DNA of 21,361 nucleotides from UBA7672 sp035548775 (GTDB taxonomy: Bacteria > Pseudomonadota > Alphaproteobacteria > Caulobacterales > Hyphomonadaceae). The stretch lies in assembly GCA_035548775.1 (NCBI GenBank), contig DASZSI010000188.1, forward strand, positions 1 through 21,361. Reading direction: 5' to 3'. Shown here piece by piece: positions 1-6,307 of the stretch; the first letter of the stretch is position 1; each line of letters begins with the position of its first letter. The position numbers were made by a program, and so were the translations under genes. The notes under the pieces were generated by a model. That model worked only from the letters and a program-made list of their open reading frames with translations, did not search any database and had not been told where the DNA came from.

Positions 1-35
1 CGCCTTCTTCATGATCTCAGCGACATCACTCTAGG

Positions 36-1118
36 TTAGAGCTGCTTCAGGATGGCATCGCCCATCTGGCGGGTCGTGAGTTTTCCCCCCAGGTCCGCTG
101 TCCGCGCGCCGGCGTCCAGCGCCTTGCCCACCGCCTTGAACACACGATCGGCCGCATCGTGACGGTCGAGGCTCCAGCGCAGCGCCATCTCCAGCGACAG
201 GATGGCGGCGCACGGATTGGCGATACCCTTGCCGGCGATGTCCGGCGCTGATCCGTGGACGGGCTCATACAATCCGGGCGTGCCGGGATCGCCCAGAGCC
301 GCCGACGGCAGCATCCCGATCGATCCCGTCAGCATCGCCGCCTCGTCGGACAGGATGTCGCCAAACAGGTTGTCGGCCAGAAGCACGTTGATGTCCTTCG
401 GCGCCTTCACCAGGTGCATGGCGGCGGCGTCGGCCAGCATGTGATCCAGCTTCACGTCGGAATAGCTTTCCTTGTGCAGCTTGGTGACTTCCTGGCGCCA
501 GAACACGCCGGTCTCCATCACGTTCATCTTCTCGCAACTCAGCACGCCGGGAAATTTTCCCGTCGTCCGCTTGCGCCCGCGCGCCAGCTCGAACGCCCGC
601 GCCGCCACCCGGCGTACTTCGGTGCGCGAATAGTATTGCGTGTCCACGGCATAGGGCTCGCCCTTGGCGTCGACATCGATCTTCTTGGGCTGGCCGAAAT
701 AGACGCCCGAGGTCAGCTCCCGCACGATCAGGATATCGAGGCCCTCGATCAGCTCCGGCTTCAGCGCCGAGGCGTTGGACAGGGCAGGAAAACAGAAAGC
801 CGGACGCAGGTTGGCGTAGACATCCAGCCCCTTGCGCATTCCCAGCAGCGCCGCTTCCGGCCGCTTGGCGCGCGGGACATTGTCCCACTGCGGCCCGCCG
901 ACCGCGCCCATCAGGATGGCGTCCACTTCCTTGGCGCGGGTCATCACGGCGGCTGTCAGCGGTTCACCGTGCTTGTCATAGCTGACGCCGCCGAACAGGG
1001 CCTCTTCCATGGCGAGATCGGGCGCGACCGCTTCGGCCACCCGGCGCGCCTCGGCGGTCACTTCCGGCCCGATGCCGTCGCCCGGCAAAAGCAGCAGGGT
1101 TTGCGTGTTCGAAGCCAT
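36..1118 (-). CDS. leuB: 3-isopropylmalate dehydrogenase
   Basis: LeuB oxidises and decarboxylates 3-isopropylmalate to 2-oxoisocaproate with NAD+, the third committed step of leucine synthesis, in the cytoplasm. The 360-residue product has the usual family length. It opens with LLLLPGDGIGPEV, the nucleotide-site start of the isocitrate/isopropylmalate dehydrogenase fold. It contains the VRELTSGVYFG substrate loop, an EKMNVMET segment carrying the catalytic lysine, the metal-binding DNLFGDILSDEA stretch near residue 250, and EPVHGSAPDIAGKG near the C-terminus. The ATG is preceded by GGAGGG about nine bases upstream. It is transcribed away from the channel-like gene to its right. leuD and leuC are on the same strand, but leuC is about 14 kb away. 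Identity is secure. Confidence 0.97.
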   Translation of the reverse strand: MASNTQTLLLLPGDGIGPEVTAEARRVAEAVAPDLAMEEALFGGVSYDKHGEPLTAAVMTRAKEVDAILMGAVGGPQWDNVPRAKRPEAALLGMRKGLDVYANLRPAFCFPALSNASALKPELIEGLDILIVRELTSGVYFGQPKKIDVDAKGEPYAVDTQYYSRTEVRRVAARAFELARGRKRTTGKFPGVLSCEKMNVMETGVFWRQEVTKLHKESYSDVKLDHMLADAAAMHLVKAPKDINVLLADNLFGDILSDEAAMLTGSIGMLPSAALGDPGTPGLYEPVHGSAPDIAGKGIANPCAAILSLEMALRWSLDRHDAADRVFKAVGKALDAGARTADLGGKLTTRQMGDAILKQL

Positions 1119-1254
1119 GGCGTGCGCCCTCCGTCGGATCGGTGAGGCGTCTTAGCAGAGCGTTGGCCTCGTGCAATGTGACGAGCAATCCGAAGCGCTT
1201 GCTGCGTCGATCGGGCCGCAGGATAGTCGCGCGGGGACTTATCGGAGGGACCGC

Positions 1255-1617
1255 ATGGCCCTGTTCAATTTCGACTACAAGGACCGGCCGCTGGCGAGCA
1301 ACGTAACATTCGCCAGCCGGATGGTCGGCAACATCGTATTTGCCACCATCATAATCGCGCTCGCGCTGGCCGCTGGAATGGCGGGCTATCACTTCCTCGA
1401 AAATCTCAACTGGATCGATGCCTTCCTCAACGCCTCGATGATCCTGGGCGGCATGGGGCCGGTCGCCGAACTGAAAACCGACGCCGGCAAGCTGTTCGCC
1501 GGCGGGTACGCGCTGTTTGCAGGCCTCTTGTTCGTCTTGCTGTCGGGCGTCGTTCTGGCCCCGGTGCTGCACCGCGTGCTGCATGCCCTGCACGTGGACG
1601 ACGACGACAAGTCCTGA
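1255..1617 (+). CDS. Small two-helix, channel-pore-like membrane protein
   Basis: A 120-residue membrane protein with helices at about residues 24-46 and 82-105. I start it at ATG 1255, which has GGAGG just upstream, rather than at earlier in-frame codons. Between the helices lies NWIDAFLNASMILGGMGPV, followed by a charged stretch and KLFAGGYALFAGL. This order (outer helix, W-D-A-F re-entrant segment, G-containing loop, then G-K/R-L-F into an inner helix) resembles the pore module of two-helix potassium channels. However, the TVGYGD filter is absent and GGMGPV stands in its place. The C-terminus is acidic (DDDDKS). Function is unknown; channel-derived is an inference. It is convergent with the lipoprotein gene three bases away, and divergent from leuB with 136 bp between. 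Confidence 0.8.
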   Translation: MALFNFDYKDRPLASNVTFASRMVGNIVFATIIIALALAAGMAGYHFLENLNWIDAFLNASMILGGMGPVAELKTDAGKLFAGGYALFAGLLFVLLSGVVLAPVLHRVLHALHVDDDDKS

Positions 1618-1620
1618 CGG

Positions 1621-2196
1621 CTAGTCTTTTCCGGTTCCGAGTTTTTCCAGCGCCATCTTGGCCTTGTCCGAGCCGAGCGCCGCGCCGCGCTCATACCACT
1701 GCTTGGCCTTGGCCAGGTCGTGCATGAACGAGTCTTGTTCGTAGAACAGGGCGGTCGCCAGGATGGCGTCGATATTGTCCTGGCTGGCGGCCTTTTCCAT
1801 CATCTTGAGGCCCGACGCCGGCTTCAGCTCAAAACCATCCTGCCCATAGGCCATCTTCTGGCCGACCCACAGCTGCGCATCGGCCGAGCCCGCCTTGGCC
1901 GCCGCGTCCATGTCGTCGAAGCCAGCCTGCTCGGTGGAATAGTCCCCCGAGTTGAGGCGTTTCTGCGCGCGGTAGAACAGGGCGTAGGGATTGCCCTTGT
2001 CAGCCAGCTCGCCCGCCTTGGCTTCGTCCTGCGAGACCGCGTCGAACTCCGCCTTGGCCGCAGCCATCTTGGCCTTCAGTTCAGCCGCCGGATCGGCCTT
2101 GGGCGCCGCTGCATCGGCCGCTGGCTTAGGCGCCTCGGCCTTCGGCCCGCAAGCCGAAAGAATGACTAAGGCTATGAGGGGCAGGGCAAGCCGCAT
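1621..2196 (-). CDS. Sel1-repeat lipoprotein
   Basis: A 191-residue predicted lipoprotein. The ATG at 2196 gives a short charged N-terminus, a hydrophobic stretch and the lipobox LSAC with the lipidated cysteine at residue 16, so I prefer it to upstream in-frame starts that would bury the signal. After an Ala/Pro/Lys linker and a helical, probably coiled-coil segment (about 35-65), residues 70-190 contain degenerate Sel1/TPR-like helical pairs. Examples are GNPYALFYRAQ, GSADAQLWVGQKMAYG and KAKQWYERGAALGSDKAKMAL. Such proteins usually act as interaction scaffolds in the envelope. It starts four bases after the leuD stop, so it is probably cotranscribed with leuD, although no functional link to leucine synthesis is evident. 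Confidence 0.85.
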   Translation of the reverse strand: MRLALPLIALVILSACGPKAEAPKPAADAAAPKADPAAELKAKMAAAKAEFDAVSQDEAKAGELADKGNPYALFYRAQKRLNSGDYSTEQAGFDDMDAAAKAGSADAQLWVGQKMAYGQDGFELKPASGLKMMEKAASQDNIDAILATALFYEQDSFMHDLAKAKQWYERGAALGSDKAKMALEKLGTGKD

Positions 2197-2200
2197 GACG

Positions 2201-2806
2201 TCACGCCAACCAGGGCTGGGCCAGCTTCCGCTTCTCCTCGAAGGCGGAAATGGCGCCGGCGTGCTGCAGCGACTCACCGATGTCATCGAGGCCGGCGAGC
2301 AGGCTCGCCTTGCGGCCCGGGTCGATCTCGAATGTGTGCTTCGATCCGTCCGGCGCTGTCACGGTCTGGGCCGCAAGGTCGACGGTGAAGATGTGATTGG
2401 GACCGCCCGCCTGGTCGAGCAGCTTCTCCACCGTCTCGCGCGGCAGGACCACCGGCAACAGGCCGTTCTTGAAGCAGTTGTTGTAGAAAATGTCGGCGAA
2501 CGAAGGCGCGATCACGCAGCTCAGCCCCTGGTCCAGCAGCGCCCAAGGCGCATGCTCGCGCGAGGATCCACAGCCGAAATTCTCCTTGGCGATCAGGATC
2601 GAGGCATTCCTGTAGGCGGGCTTGTTTAGCACGAAGTCCGGGTTCGGCGTTCCGTCCGCCCTGGTCTTGAGATCGTAGAACAGCCCCTTCGCCAGCCCCT
2701 CGCGCGACACCGTCTTTAGGAACTGCTTGGGGATGATCTGGTCCGTGTCGATGTTGGCGATCGGCAGCGGCGCGGCGTTCCCGGTGAGCTGGGTGAAGGG
2801 CTTCAT
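2201..2806 (-). CDS. leuD: 3-isopropylmalate dehydratase small subunit
   Basis: LeuD is the swivel-domain subunit of isopropylmalate isomerase, pairing with LeuC to convert 2-isopropylmalate to 3-isopropylmalate through a dehydration/rehydration cycle. The 201-residue length fits the family. Recognisable segments are NIDTDQIIPKQFLK near residue 20, the active-site NFGCGSSREHAPWAL near residue 80, SFADIFYNNCFKNGLLPV and a C-terminal DDIGESL. The start at ATG 2806 begins MKPFTQLTG as usual. The longer in-frame extension upstream runs through the 7-bp repeat block and is rejected. The lipoprotein gene follows after four bases. The partner leuC lies about 12 kb away on the same strand. Confidence 0.96.
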   Translation of the reverse strand: MKPFTQLTGNAAPLPIANIDTDQIIPKQFLKTVSREGLAKGLFYDLKTRADGTPNPDFVLNKPAYRNASILIAKENFGCGSSREHAPWALLDQGLSCVIAPSFADIFYNNCFKNGLLPVVLPRETVEKLLDQAGGPNHIFTVDLAAQTVTAPDGSKHTFEIDPGRKASLLAGLDDIGESLQHAGAISAFEEKRKLAQPWLA

Positions 2807-2823
2807 GGGGCTGCTATCGCACA

Positions 2824-2907
2824 GGGAATCGGGAATGGGGAGTAGGCAATGGGTCCGCGCGCAGTTCAACTTGAAGACACTACTTCCGGGTCCCACTCCC
2901 TATTCCC
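2824..2907. repeat. Degenerate 7-bp tandem repeat in two opposed blocks
   Basis: On the plus strand 2824-2851 reads as four heptamers: GGGAATC, GGGAATG, GGGAGTA, GGCAATG. About 36 bases later, 2894-2907 read on the minus strand gives GGGAATA then GGGAGTG. The blocks therefore form an imperfect inverted repeat around a unique core (about 2853-2890). Similar GGGAAT-type minisatellites occur between genes in several GC-rich proteobacteria, as far as I recall. It sits upstream of leuD and just downstream of the VOC gene, so it could form an mRNA stem or be a remnant of a mobile short repeat. Confidence 0.7.
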
Positions 2908-2916
2908 TTGCCGGGC

Positions 2917-3771
2917 TCAGCCCGGCTGGGGCTCAGCCGACAGGATCAAGGTCGGCGTGTTGATGGTCCCGTCGCGAACCGTGAAGACCCGCGTTCCTGG
3001 CCGCCGGCCGGCGCGGATCGAGGTGACGGCGAAATTGGCCTTCTCCAGCCGCGCATGCGCCGCGTCGACATCCGGCACACGCCAGGAAAGGCCCCATAGC
3101 TTGTCCGGCTGGTTGCCTGTTCCCGCCGAGATCTTGTGCGCGAGCTCGACGGTAAGGCCCCCTGCGCGGAAGAACATCAGGCGCATGTCCCAGTCCGCGT
3201 TTGCGCGATCAAGCGCCAGCCGCAGACCCAGCCGTGCGCCATAAAGCGCCGCCGCTCGATCCGGGTTGGCGGTGTTCACCACGACGTGGTCGAGCGCCGA
3301 GACGGCGGCTGGCGCCGCGGTCTTGCAGACCAGGGGGTCCGGCTGGCGGCGCTGCAGGGCGAAGATGCGCACGCCATGCGTCGCCTGTTCGTCCAGCCGT
3401 ACGCGCGACCAGTACCGCGCCTTGCCGGAGAACGGATCGACGCTTTCACCCGGCGTGACTTCGTCCGGCTTCAGCGCCCGCCGGTCAAACTGCCCGCGCG
3501 CGTCATTGATGTCGTCGGTCGAGAAGACAAGCGACTTGAGGCCCGGCCCGTCCTGGTCGATCAGCGCGTGCAGGCGTCGCGCAACCGGCCCGCCCCCCGT
3601 CGGCGACATGATCTCCAGCGCCGTGTTCTCCAGCTGGAAGATCACCGTGGCCGACCCGCCGCTATCGTTCGAACGCCAGTCCGGTTCGCGGCCGAGCAGG
3701 GCGGTGTAGGCCGCCTCGCCATCGTCGATCGACGGGCAGACGATGAGGACGTGGTCCAGTCCGGTTATCAT
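2917..3771 (-). CDS. Two-domain VOC/glyoxalase-like protein
   Basis: A 284-residue cytoplasmic protein with two vicinal-oxygen-chelate modules. The first starts at MITGLDHVLIVCPSIDDGEAAYTALLG and resembles the glyoxalase-like (PF13468-type) domain. The second starts near residue 160 with SALDHVVVNTANPDRAAALYG and continues to the C-terminus. DH at the start of each module is the normal position of a metal ligand, and VELAH near residue 225 could supply others. The substrate cannot be told from sequence; VOC proteins include isomerases, dioxygenases and resistance proteins. ATG 3771 overlaps the end of the acetyltransferase gene as ATGA, implying translational coupling. The stop lies inside a perfect 8-bp inverted repeat at 2910-2926 that has no T-tract. 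Confidence 0.88.
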   Translation of the reverse strand: MITGLDHVLIVCPSIDDGEAAYTALLGREPDWRSNDSGGSATVIFQLENTALEIMSPTGGGPVARRLHALIDQDGPGLKSLVFSTDDINDARGQFDRRALKPDEVTPGESVDPFSGKARYWSRVRLDEQATHGVRIFALQRRQPDPLVCKTAAPAAVSALDHVVVNTANPDRAAALYGARLGLRLALDRANADWDMRLMFFRAGGLTVELAHKISAGTGNQPDKLWGLSWRVPDVDAAHARLEKANFAVTSIRAGRRPGTRVFTVRDGTINTPTLILSAEPQPG

Positions 3772-4445
3772 GTGGTCCGGCGGAAAGATTCCAAAGTCGC
3801 AACCTGTCCACCATCGGGCCCAAAGTTGTCGGGCGCAAGCCATGCCGCCAGGGCGGCCCTCAAGATCGGCCATTCCGCATCCAGGATCGCGTACCAGGCC
3901 GTATCACGGGACTTTCCCTTCGCGACCATGTCGTTCCGGAAGGTCCCTTCGAAGGCAAAGCCGAATCGCTCGGCCGCCCGCTTGGACGCCTCGTTCAGGC
4001 TGTTGCACTTCCATTCATAGCGGCGATAGCCGAGGTCATCGAACACGTGGCCAGCCATCAGGGCGAAGGCCTCGGTGGCGATCGCTGTCCGCTTCAGCTT
4101 CGGCCCAAAGGCGACGCAGCCGATCTCCGCGCTGCCATGGCCTTCCCGGATGCGCATGTAGGTCGCCATCCCCAGGATCTCACCCGACGCCGCCGACCGG
4201 ATCGCCATCGTCCGCCAGCCTTCGTCTTCCCGGTTGCGGGCGAGCATCGCTCGAAGGTCTTCCGGCGTCGCAAAGGGCCCGACCGGCATCCACGTCCAGA
4301 TGGCGGAATTGCCCTCTCCACCCACCGCCGCGAACACCCCATCTCCGTGGACGGACCAATCGAGCGGCTCCAGCCGGGCAACGCGCCCCGCCAGCGGGAC
4401 AAGCCCCGGCGTCTGTCTTCGCGTCCATCCCGAAAGGTCGCTCAT
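3768..4445 (-). CDS. GNAT acetyltransferase, RimJ/RimL-like
   Basis: A 225-residue GNAT-fold N-acetyltransferase. It begins LVPLAGRVARLEPLD, the typical entry strand of the RimJ/RimL-like group. The core strand is MATYMRIREGHGSAEIGCVAFG, then LKRTAIATEAFALMAGHVFDDLGYRRYEWKC covers the acetyl-CoA site and following helix. NEASKRAAERFGFAFEGTFRN is the usual closing segment. Acceptor unknown; relatives modify protein N-termini, amino acids or small toxic compounds. I start at ATG 4445; extensions to 4595 give Arg-rich sequence unlike the family. It is the first gene of a two-gene unit with the VOC protein (4-bp ATGA overlap). Confidence 0.9.
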   Translation of the reverse strand: MSDLSGWTRRQTPGLVPLAGRVARLEPLDWSVHGDGVFAAVGGEGNSAIWTWMPVGPFATPEDLRAMLARNREDEGWRTMAIRSAASGEILGMATYMRIREGHGSAEIGCVAFGPKLKRTAIATEAFALMAGHVFDDLGYRRYEWKCNSLNEASKRAAERFGFAFEGTFRNDMVAKGKSRDTAWYAILDAEWPILRAALAAWLAPDNFGPDGGQVATLESFRRTT

Positions 4446-4476
4446 GGCGGCGGCGTAGGATGCCCCGATCCGTACT

Positions 4477-4629
4477 TCAAGCGCTGATCGCCAGCGCAAC
4501 AGCAGCCCGATTACGAACGGCACAGAATTCGTGCGCTTCCTCCTCGAAGCATCCGCAGCATCGCGCGCCAGACGAAGACGGCGCCGATCCGGCAAATTTC
4601 ATCGATCTGCAAAAGCTGATTTCCACCAT
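4477..4629 (-). CDS. Possible 50-residue cysteine-rich small protein
   Basis: An ATG at 4629 opens a 50-codon frame ending at TGA 4477. The product contains ARCCGCFEEEAHEFCAV, with five of its cysteines grouped in residues 7-36, and then a short hydrophobic tail (RAAVALAISA). This looks more protein-like than a random frame. However, the upstream AAGG is too distant to be a good ribosome-binding site, and a competing frame of 43 codons (start about 4638, beginning MMPEHGG) overlaps it. The third-base GC bias is weaker than in neighbouring genes. Treat as a candidate only. Confidence 0.25.
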   Translation of the reverse strand: MVEISFCRSMKFAGSAPSSSGARCCGCFEEEAHEFCAVRNRAAVALAISA

Positions 4630-4713
4630 GTTCTGGCATCATGGCCTTGAGATCGAATCGGCATTGGCGAATGCGCGGTCCGGTCGGCACATCTTCTCTC
4701 GCAAGCGTGGGAA

Positions 4714-4880
4714 CCGCGGCGGAAAAGTCACACTTTGCAGTGCGGCCGAACGCGGGTTCATGGTGATGGCGAACACCGTCACCACATGTCTGCAAATGGT
4801 CGCGATTCGACTCAATCGCGTCCTAGTCCCGCCAGTCTTTGCTGGCGTGATGCTCGCATCGGAACCTGTCACTGGGTCCG
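4714..4880 (+). ncRNA. Run of hairpins, candidate structured leader or small RNA
   Basis: Four stem-loops follow each other with gaps of 9-16 bases. They are: 4761-4769 with 4776-4784 (9 bp, one G-T pair); 4801-4807 with 4814-4820 (7 bp perfect); 4830-4835 with 4842-4847 (6 bp perfect); 4860-4866 with 4874-4880 (6 pairs and one mismatch). Just before them CCGCG at 4714 can pair with CGCGG at 4751, enclosing a small hairpin at 4731-4742. The last stem ends 61 bases before the hemolysin III ATG, so a structured 5' leader is the simplest reading. I do not recognise a known riboswitch or RNA family here. Confidence 0.35.
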
Positions 4881-4941
4881 AACATTCAACCCTGGCCCCT
4901 CACGGGAAAGGAAAGGGCGAAAGGCAACTAAGGGCGCGGAC

Positions 4942-5643
4942 ATGAAAGAACACATTGCACTCTCGAAAGCTGAAGCGGTGGACGCCTATTGGTATCCGCA
5001 GACCCGCCGCATCGAGTGGCTGGCGGATGTGATCGTCCACGCTGTCGGTCTCGCCCTCGCCATCGGCGGCTGCATCCTCCTGGTAACCACTGCGGCGAAT
5101 TCGGGCAGCGTGAAGCTCACTGCCGCCTTGGTGGTCTATTCCGCCGGCCTGCTGGCGATGCTGGGATGCTCGGCGCTCTACAATTCCAACACCAACCAGA
5201 AGATTTCCAAGCTGCTGGAGCGGTTCGACCTCTCCGCCATCTTCATCATGATCGCCGCGTCTTACACGCCGTTCATGTTGGCCAAGCTGGACGGCCTCAT
5301 GGCCTGGGCGGTGCTCGCCATCGTCTGGATCGTCGCCCTGGCCGGCGTCGCCATGAACCTCCTGGCCCGCTGGAACGCGCCCAAGGTCTACCTGGCGATG
5401 TACATCGTCCTGGGCTGGGCGGCGCTGTCGATCGTCGACCGGCTGATCCACACCCTGTCGCCCCTGGGCCTTGGCCTCCTGGCGGCCGGCGGCATCCTCT
5501 ACACGATCGGCGTGATCTTCCACGTCAACAAGAAGCTGCCGTTCAATTCGGCGATCTGGCACGGCTTCGTGGTTGCGGCGGCCTCCTGCCACTTCGCCGC
5601 GATCTATCTCGACATCGCCTCCAAGGCAGGCGTCGCCGTCTAG
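4942..5643 (+). CDS. Hemolysin III family (PAQR-like) integral membrane protein
   Basis: A 233-residue inner-membrane protein with about seven helices, the usual size of the hemolysin III/YqfA branch of the PAQR superfamily. Family landmarks are IEWLADVIVHAVGLALA (residues 24-40), CSALYNS (76-82), RFDLSAIFIMIAASYTPF (94-111), GGILYTIGVIF (183-193) and the closing PFNSAIWHGFV...SCHF (200-218). In the wider family the second landmark usually ends in histidine (SxxxH) and the last carries HxxxH, which bind zinc. Here those first histidines are Asn81 and Ser203, leaving His207 and His217. ATG 4942 is chosen because the family homology starts just after it; the upstream purine-rich stretch is a poor Shine-Dalgarno. 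Cytolytic activity should not be assumed from the name. Confidence 0.92.
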   Translation: MKEHIALSKAEAVDAYWYPQTRRIEWLADVIVHAVGLALAIGGCILLVTTAANSGSVKLTAALVVYSAGLLAMLGCSALYNSNTNQKISKLLERFDLSAIFIMIAASYTPFMLAKLDGLMAWAVLAIVWIVALAGVAMNLLARWNAPKVYLAMYIVLGWAALSIVDRLIHTLSPLGLGLLAAGGILYTIGVIFHVNKKLPFNSAIWHGFVVAAASCHFAAIYLDIASKAGVAV

Positions 5644-5679
5644 GATTGGTGGGAGCCGGCTAGACCGGCCAAAGGAAGA

Positions 5680-5713
5680 AGCCTGGCGCCGTACACGCCG
5701 GGCTTTTTCTTTT
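5680..5713 (+). terminator. Rho-independent terminator
   Basis: AGCCTGGCG (5680-5688) pairs with CGCCGGGCT (5696-5704) through nine pairs including one G-T, with a 7-base loop. It is followed by TTTTTCTTTT. It lies 37 bp after the hemolysin III stop, which it should terminate. A smaller hairpin GCCGG/CCGGC occurs just before it at 5655-5669. Confidence 0.88.
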
Positions 5714-5739
5714 GCGCTGGAGGACGCTAGTCTGCCGTC

Positions 5740-6306
5740 ATGAATGGCAATGATATCGTCGACCTCGCCCGCAAGACCTATGTCGACCAGTTCGCGGCCT
5801 TCGCAGGCAAGCTTGGCGCGGAATACCCGGACGGCGCGGCTGAAAAGGTCTGCGAAGTCCAGAAAGCCACGCCGCTGTACGGCGCGCTCTATCGCGCGGA
5901 TTTCGTCCGCCAGGCCGAGGGCGGCCAGCTGTCGATCCAGGAATTCCAGCCCGACGGCTATGTGACCTTCGAGCCTTTGGACGGCATGGCCGGGTCGGCG
6001 CGTGTCCGGATGGAGCAGCTGTGCTGGGACGATGTCGAGATCGTCCACGACCTCCGGCAGGACATGGCGCCAGTGCTCAAGCTCTGGTTCGAGCAATGGT
6101 TCGATCCGGACGACACGCGGCTCGCCGCCAACTGCGACAGGCAGATCGACGTGATCCACTCGCTCGGCGTCCATCCCGGCCGGCTGACCATCGATTTTGG
6201 CACGGCCTCGACCCAGGCTTTCTGGGGGCTGATTGCGCGCCTCAGGGACGCCGGCGCGACATCGCTTGTCGTGCGGCAGACGCGCGGCAGGTCCCCCGCC
6301 GGCTAG
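5740..6306 (+). CDS. Conserved-looking protein of unknown function
   Basis: A 188-residue soluble protein that I do not recognise. It has no signal peptide or membrane segment. Third-base GC bias is strong, so it is very likely a real gene. The N-terminal half contains an amphipathic start (IVDLARKTYVDQFAAFAGKL), and the middle is rich in acidic and aromatic residues (CWDDVEIVHDL, KLWFEQWFDPDD). The C-terminal third reads as alternating strand and helix (GRLTIDFGTASTQAFWGLI). ATG 5740 lies about 15 bases after GGAGGA, a long spacing. It is convergent with phaZ; the two stop codons are separated by one base, with no terminator between. Confidence 0.8.
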   Translation: MNGNDIVDLARKTYVDQFAAFAGKLGAEYPDGAAEKVCEVQKATPLYGALYRADFVRQAEGGQLSIQEFQPDGYVTFEPLDGMAGSARVRMEQLCWDDVEIVHDLRQDMAPVLKLWFEQWFDPDDTRLAANCDRQIDVIHSLGVHPGRLTIDFGTASTQAFWGLIARLRDAGATSLVVRQTRGRSPAG

Positions 6307-6307
6307 C

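Larger units (their letters stand above)
4446..4941. other. Long intergenic region, no secure gene
   Basis: This 496-bp gap separates the divergent acetyltransferase and hemolysin III genes. It is less GC-rich than its surroundings and no frame shows a protein I recognise. Its right half (about 4714-4880) holds a series of inverted repeats described separately. Its left half holds two overlapping short minus-strand frames (50 and 43 codons), neither with a strong ribosome-binding site. Promoters for both flanking genes must lie here, but I cannot place -35/-10 boxes with confidence. Confidence 0.7.

Noticed and set aside
1..12. A minus-strand ATG at position 12 (MKKA...) could start the gene after leuB.
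   Set aside because: Only four codons are visible and the upstream GAG is a poor ribosome-binding site; nothing can be said about a product.
255..1145. Long open frame antisense to leuB on the plus strand.
   Set aside because: A shadow of leuB in GC-rich DNA; Arg/His/Gln-rich product with no recognisable domain, while leuB is unambiguous.
2910..2926. GCCGGGCT-C-AGCCCGGC palindrome at the VOC stop codon, considered as terminator.
   Set aside because: The loop is a single base and no T-tract follows on the minus strand; it overlaps coding sequence.
4801..4820. The hairpin with TTCGACTCAA resembles a tRNA T-arm.
   Set aside because: The loop length and conserved bases are wrong, and no acceptor, D or anticodon arms can be assembled around it.
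3743..4941. A 400-codon plus-strand frame across the acetyltransferase and the intergenic region.
   Set aside because: Antisense to a clear GNAT gene; product is Ser/Arg/Pro-rich and low-complexity, typical of a shadow frame.
4900..6174. A 424-codon minus-strand frame opposite hemolysin III and the unknown gene.
   Set aside because: Asp/Arg/Gly/Val-rich antisense shadow; it crosses a strong terminator and opposes a recognised membrane protein.
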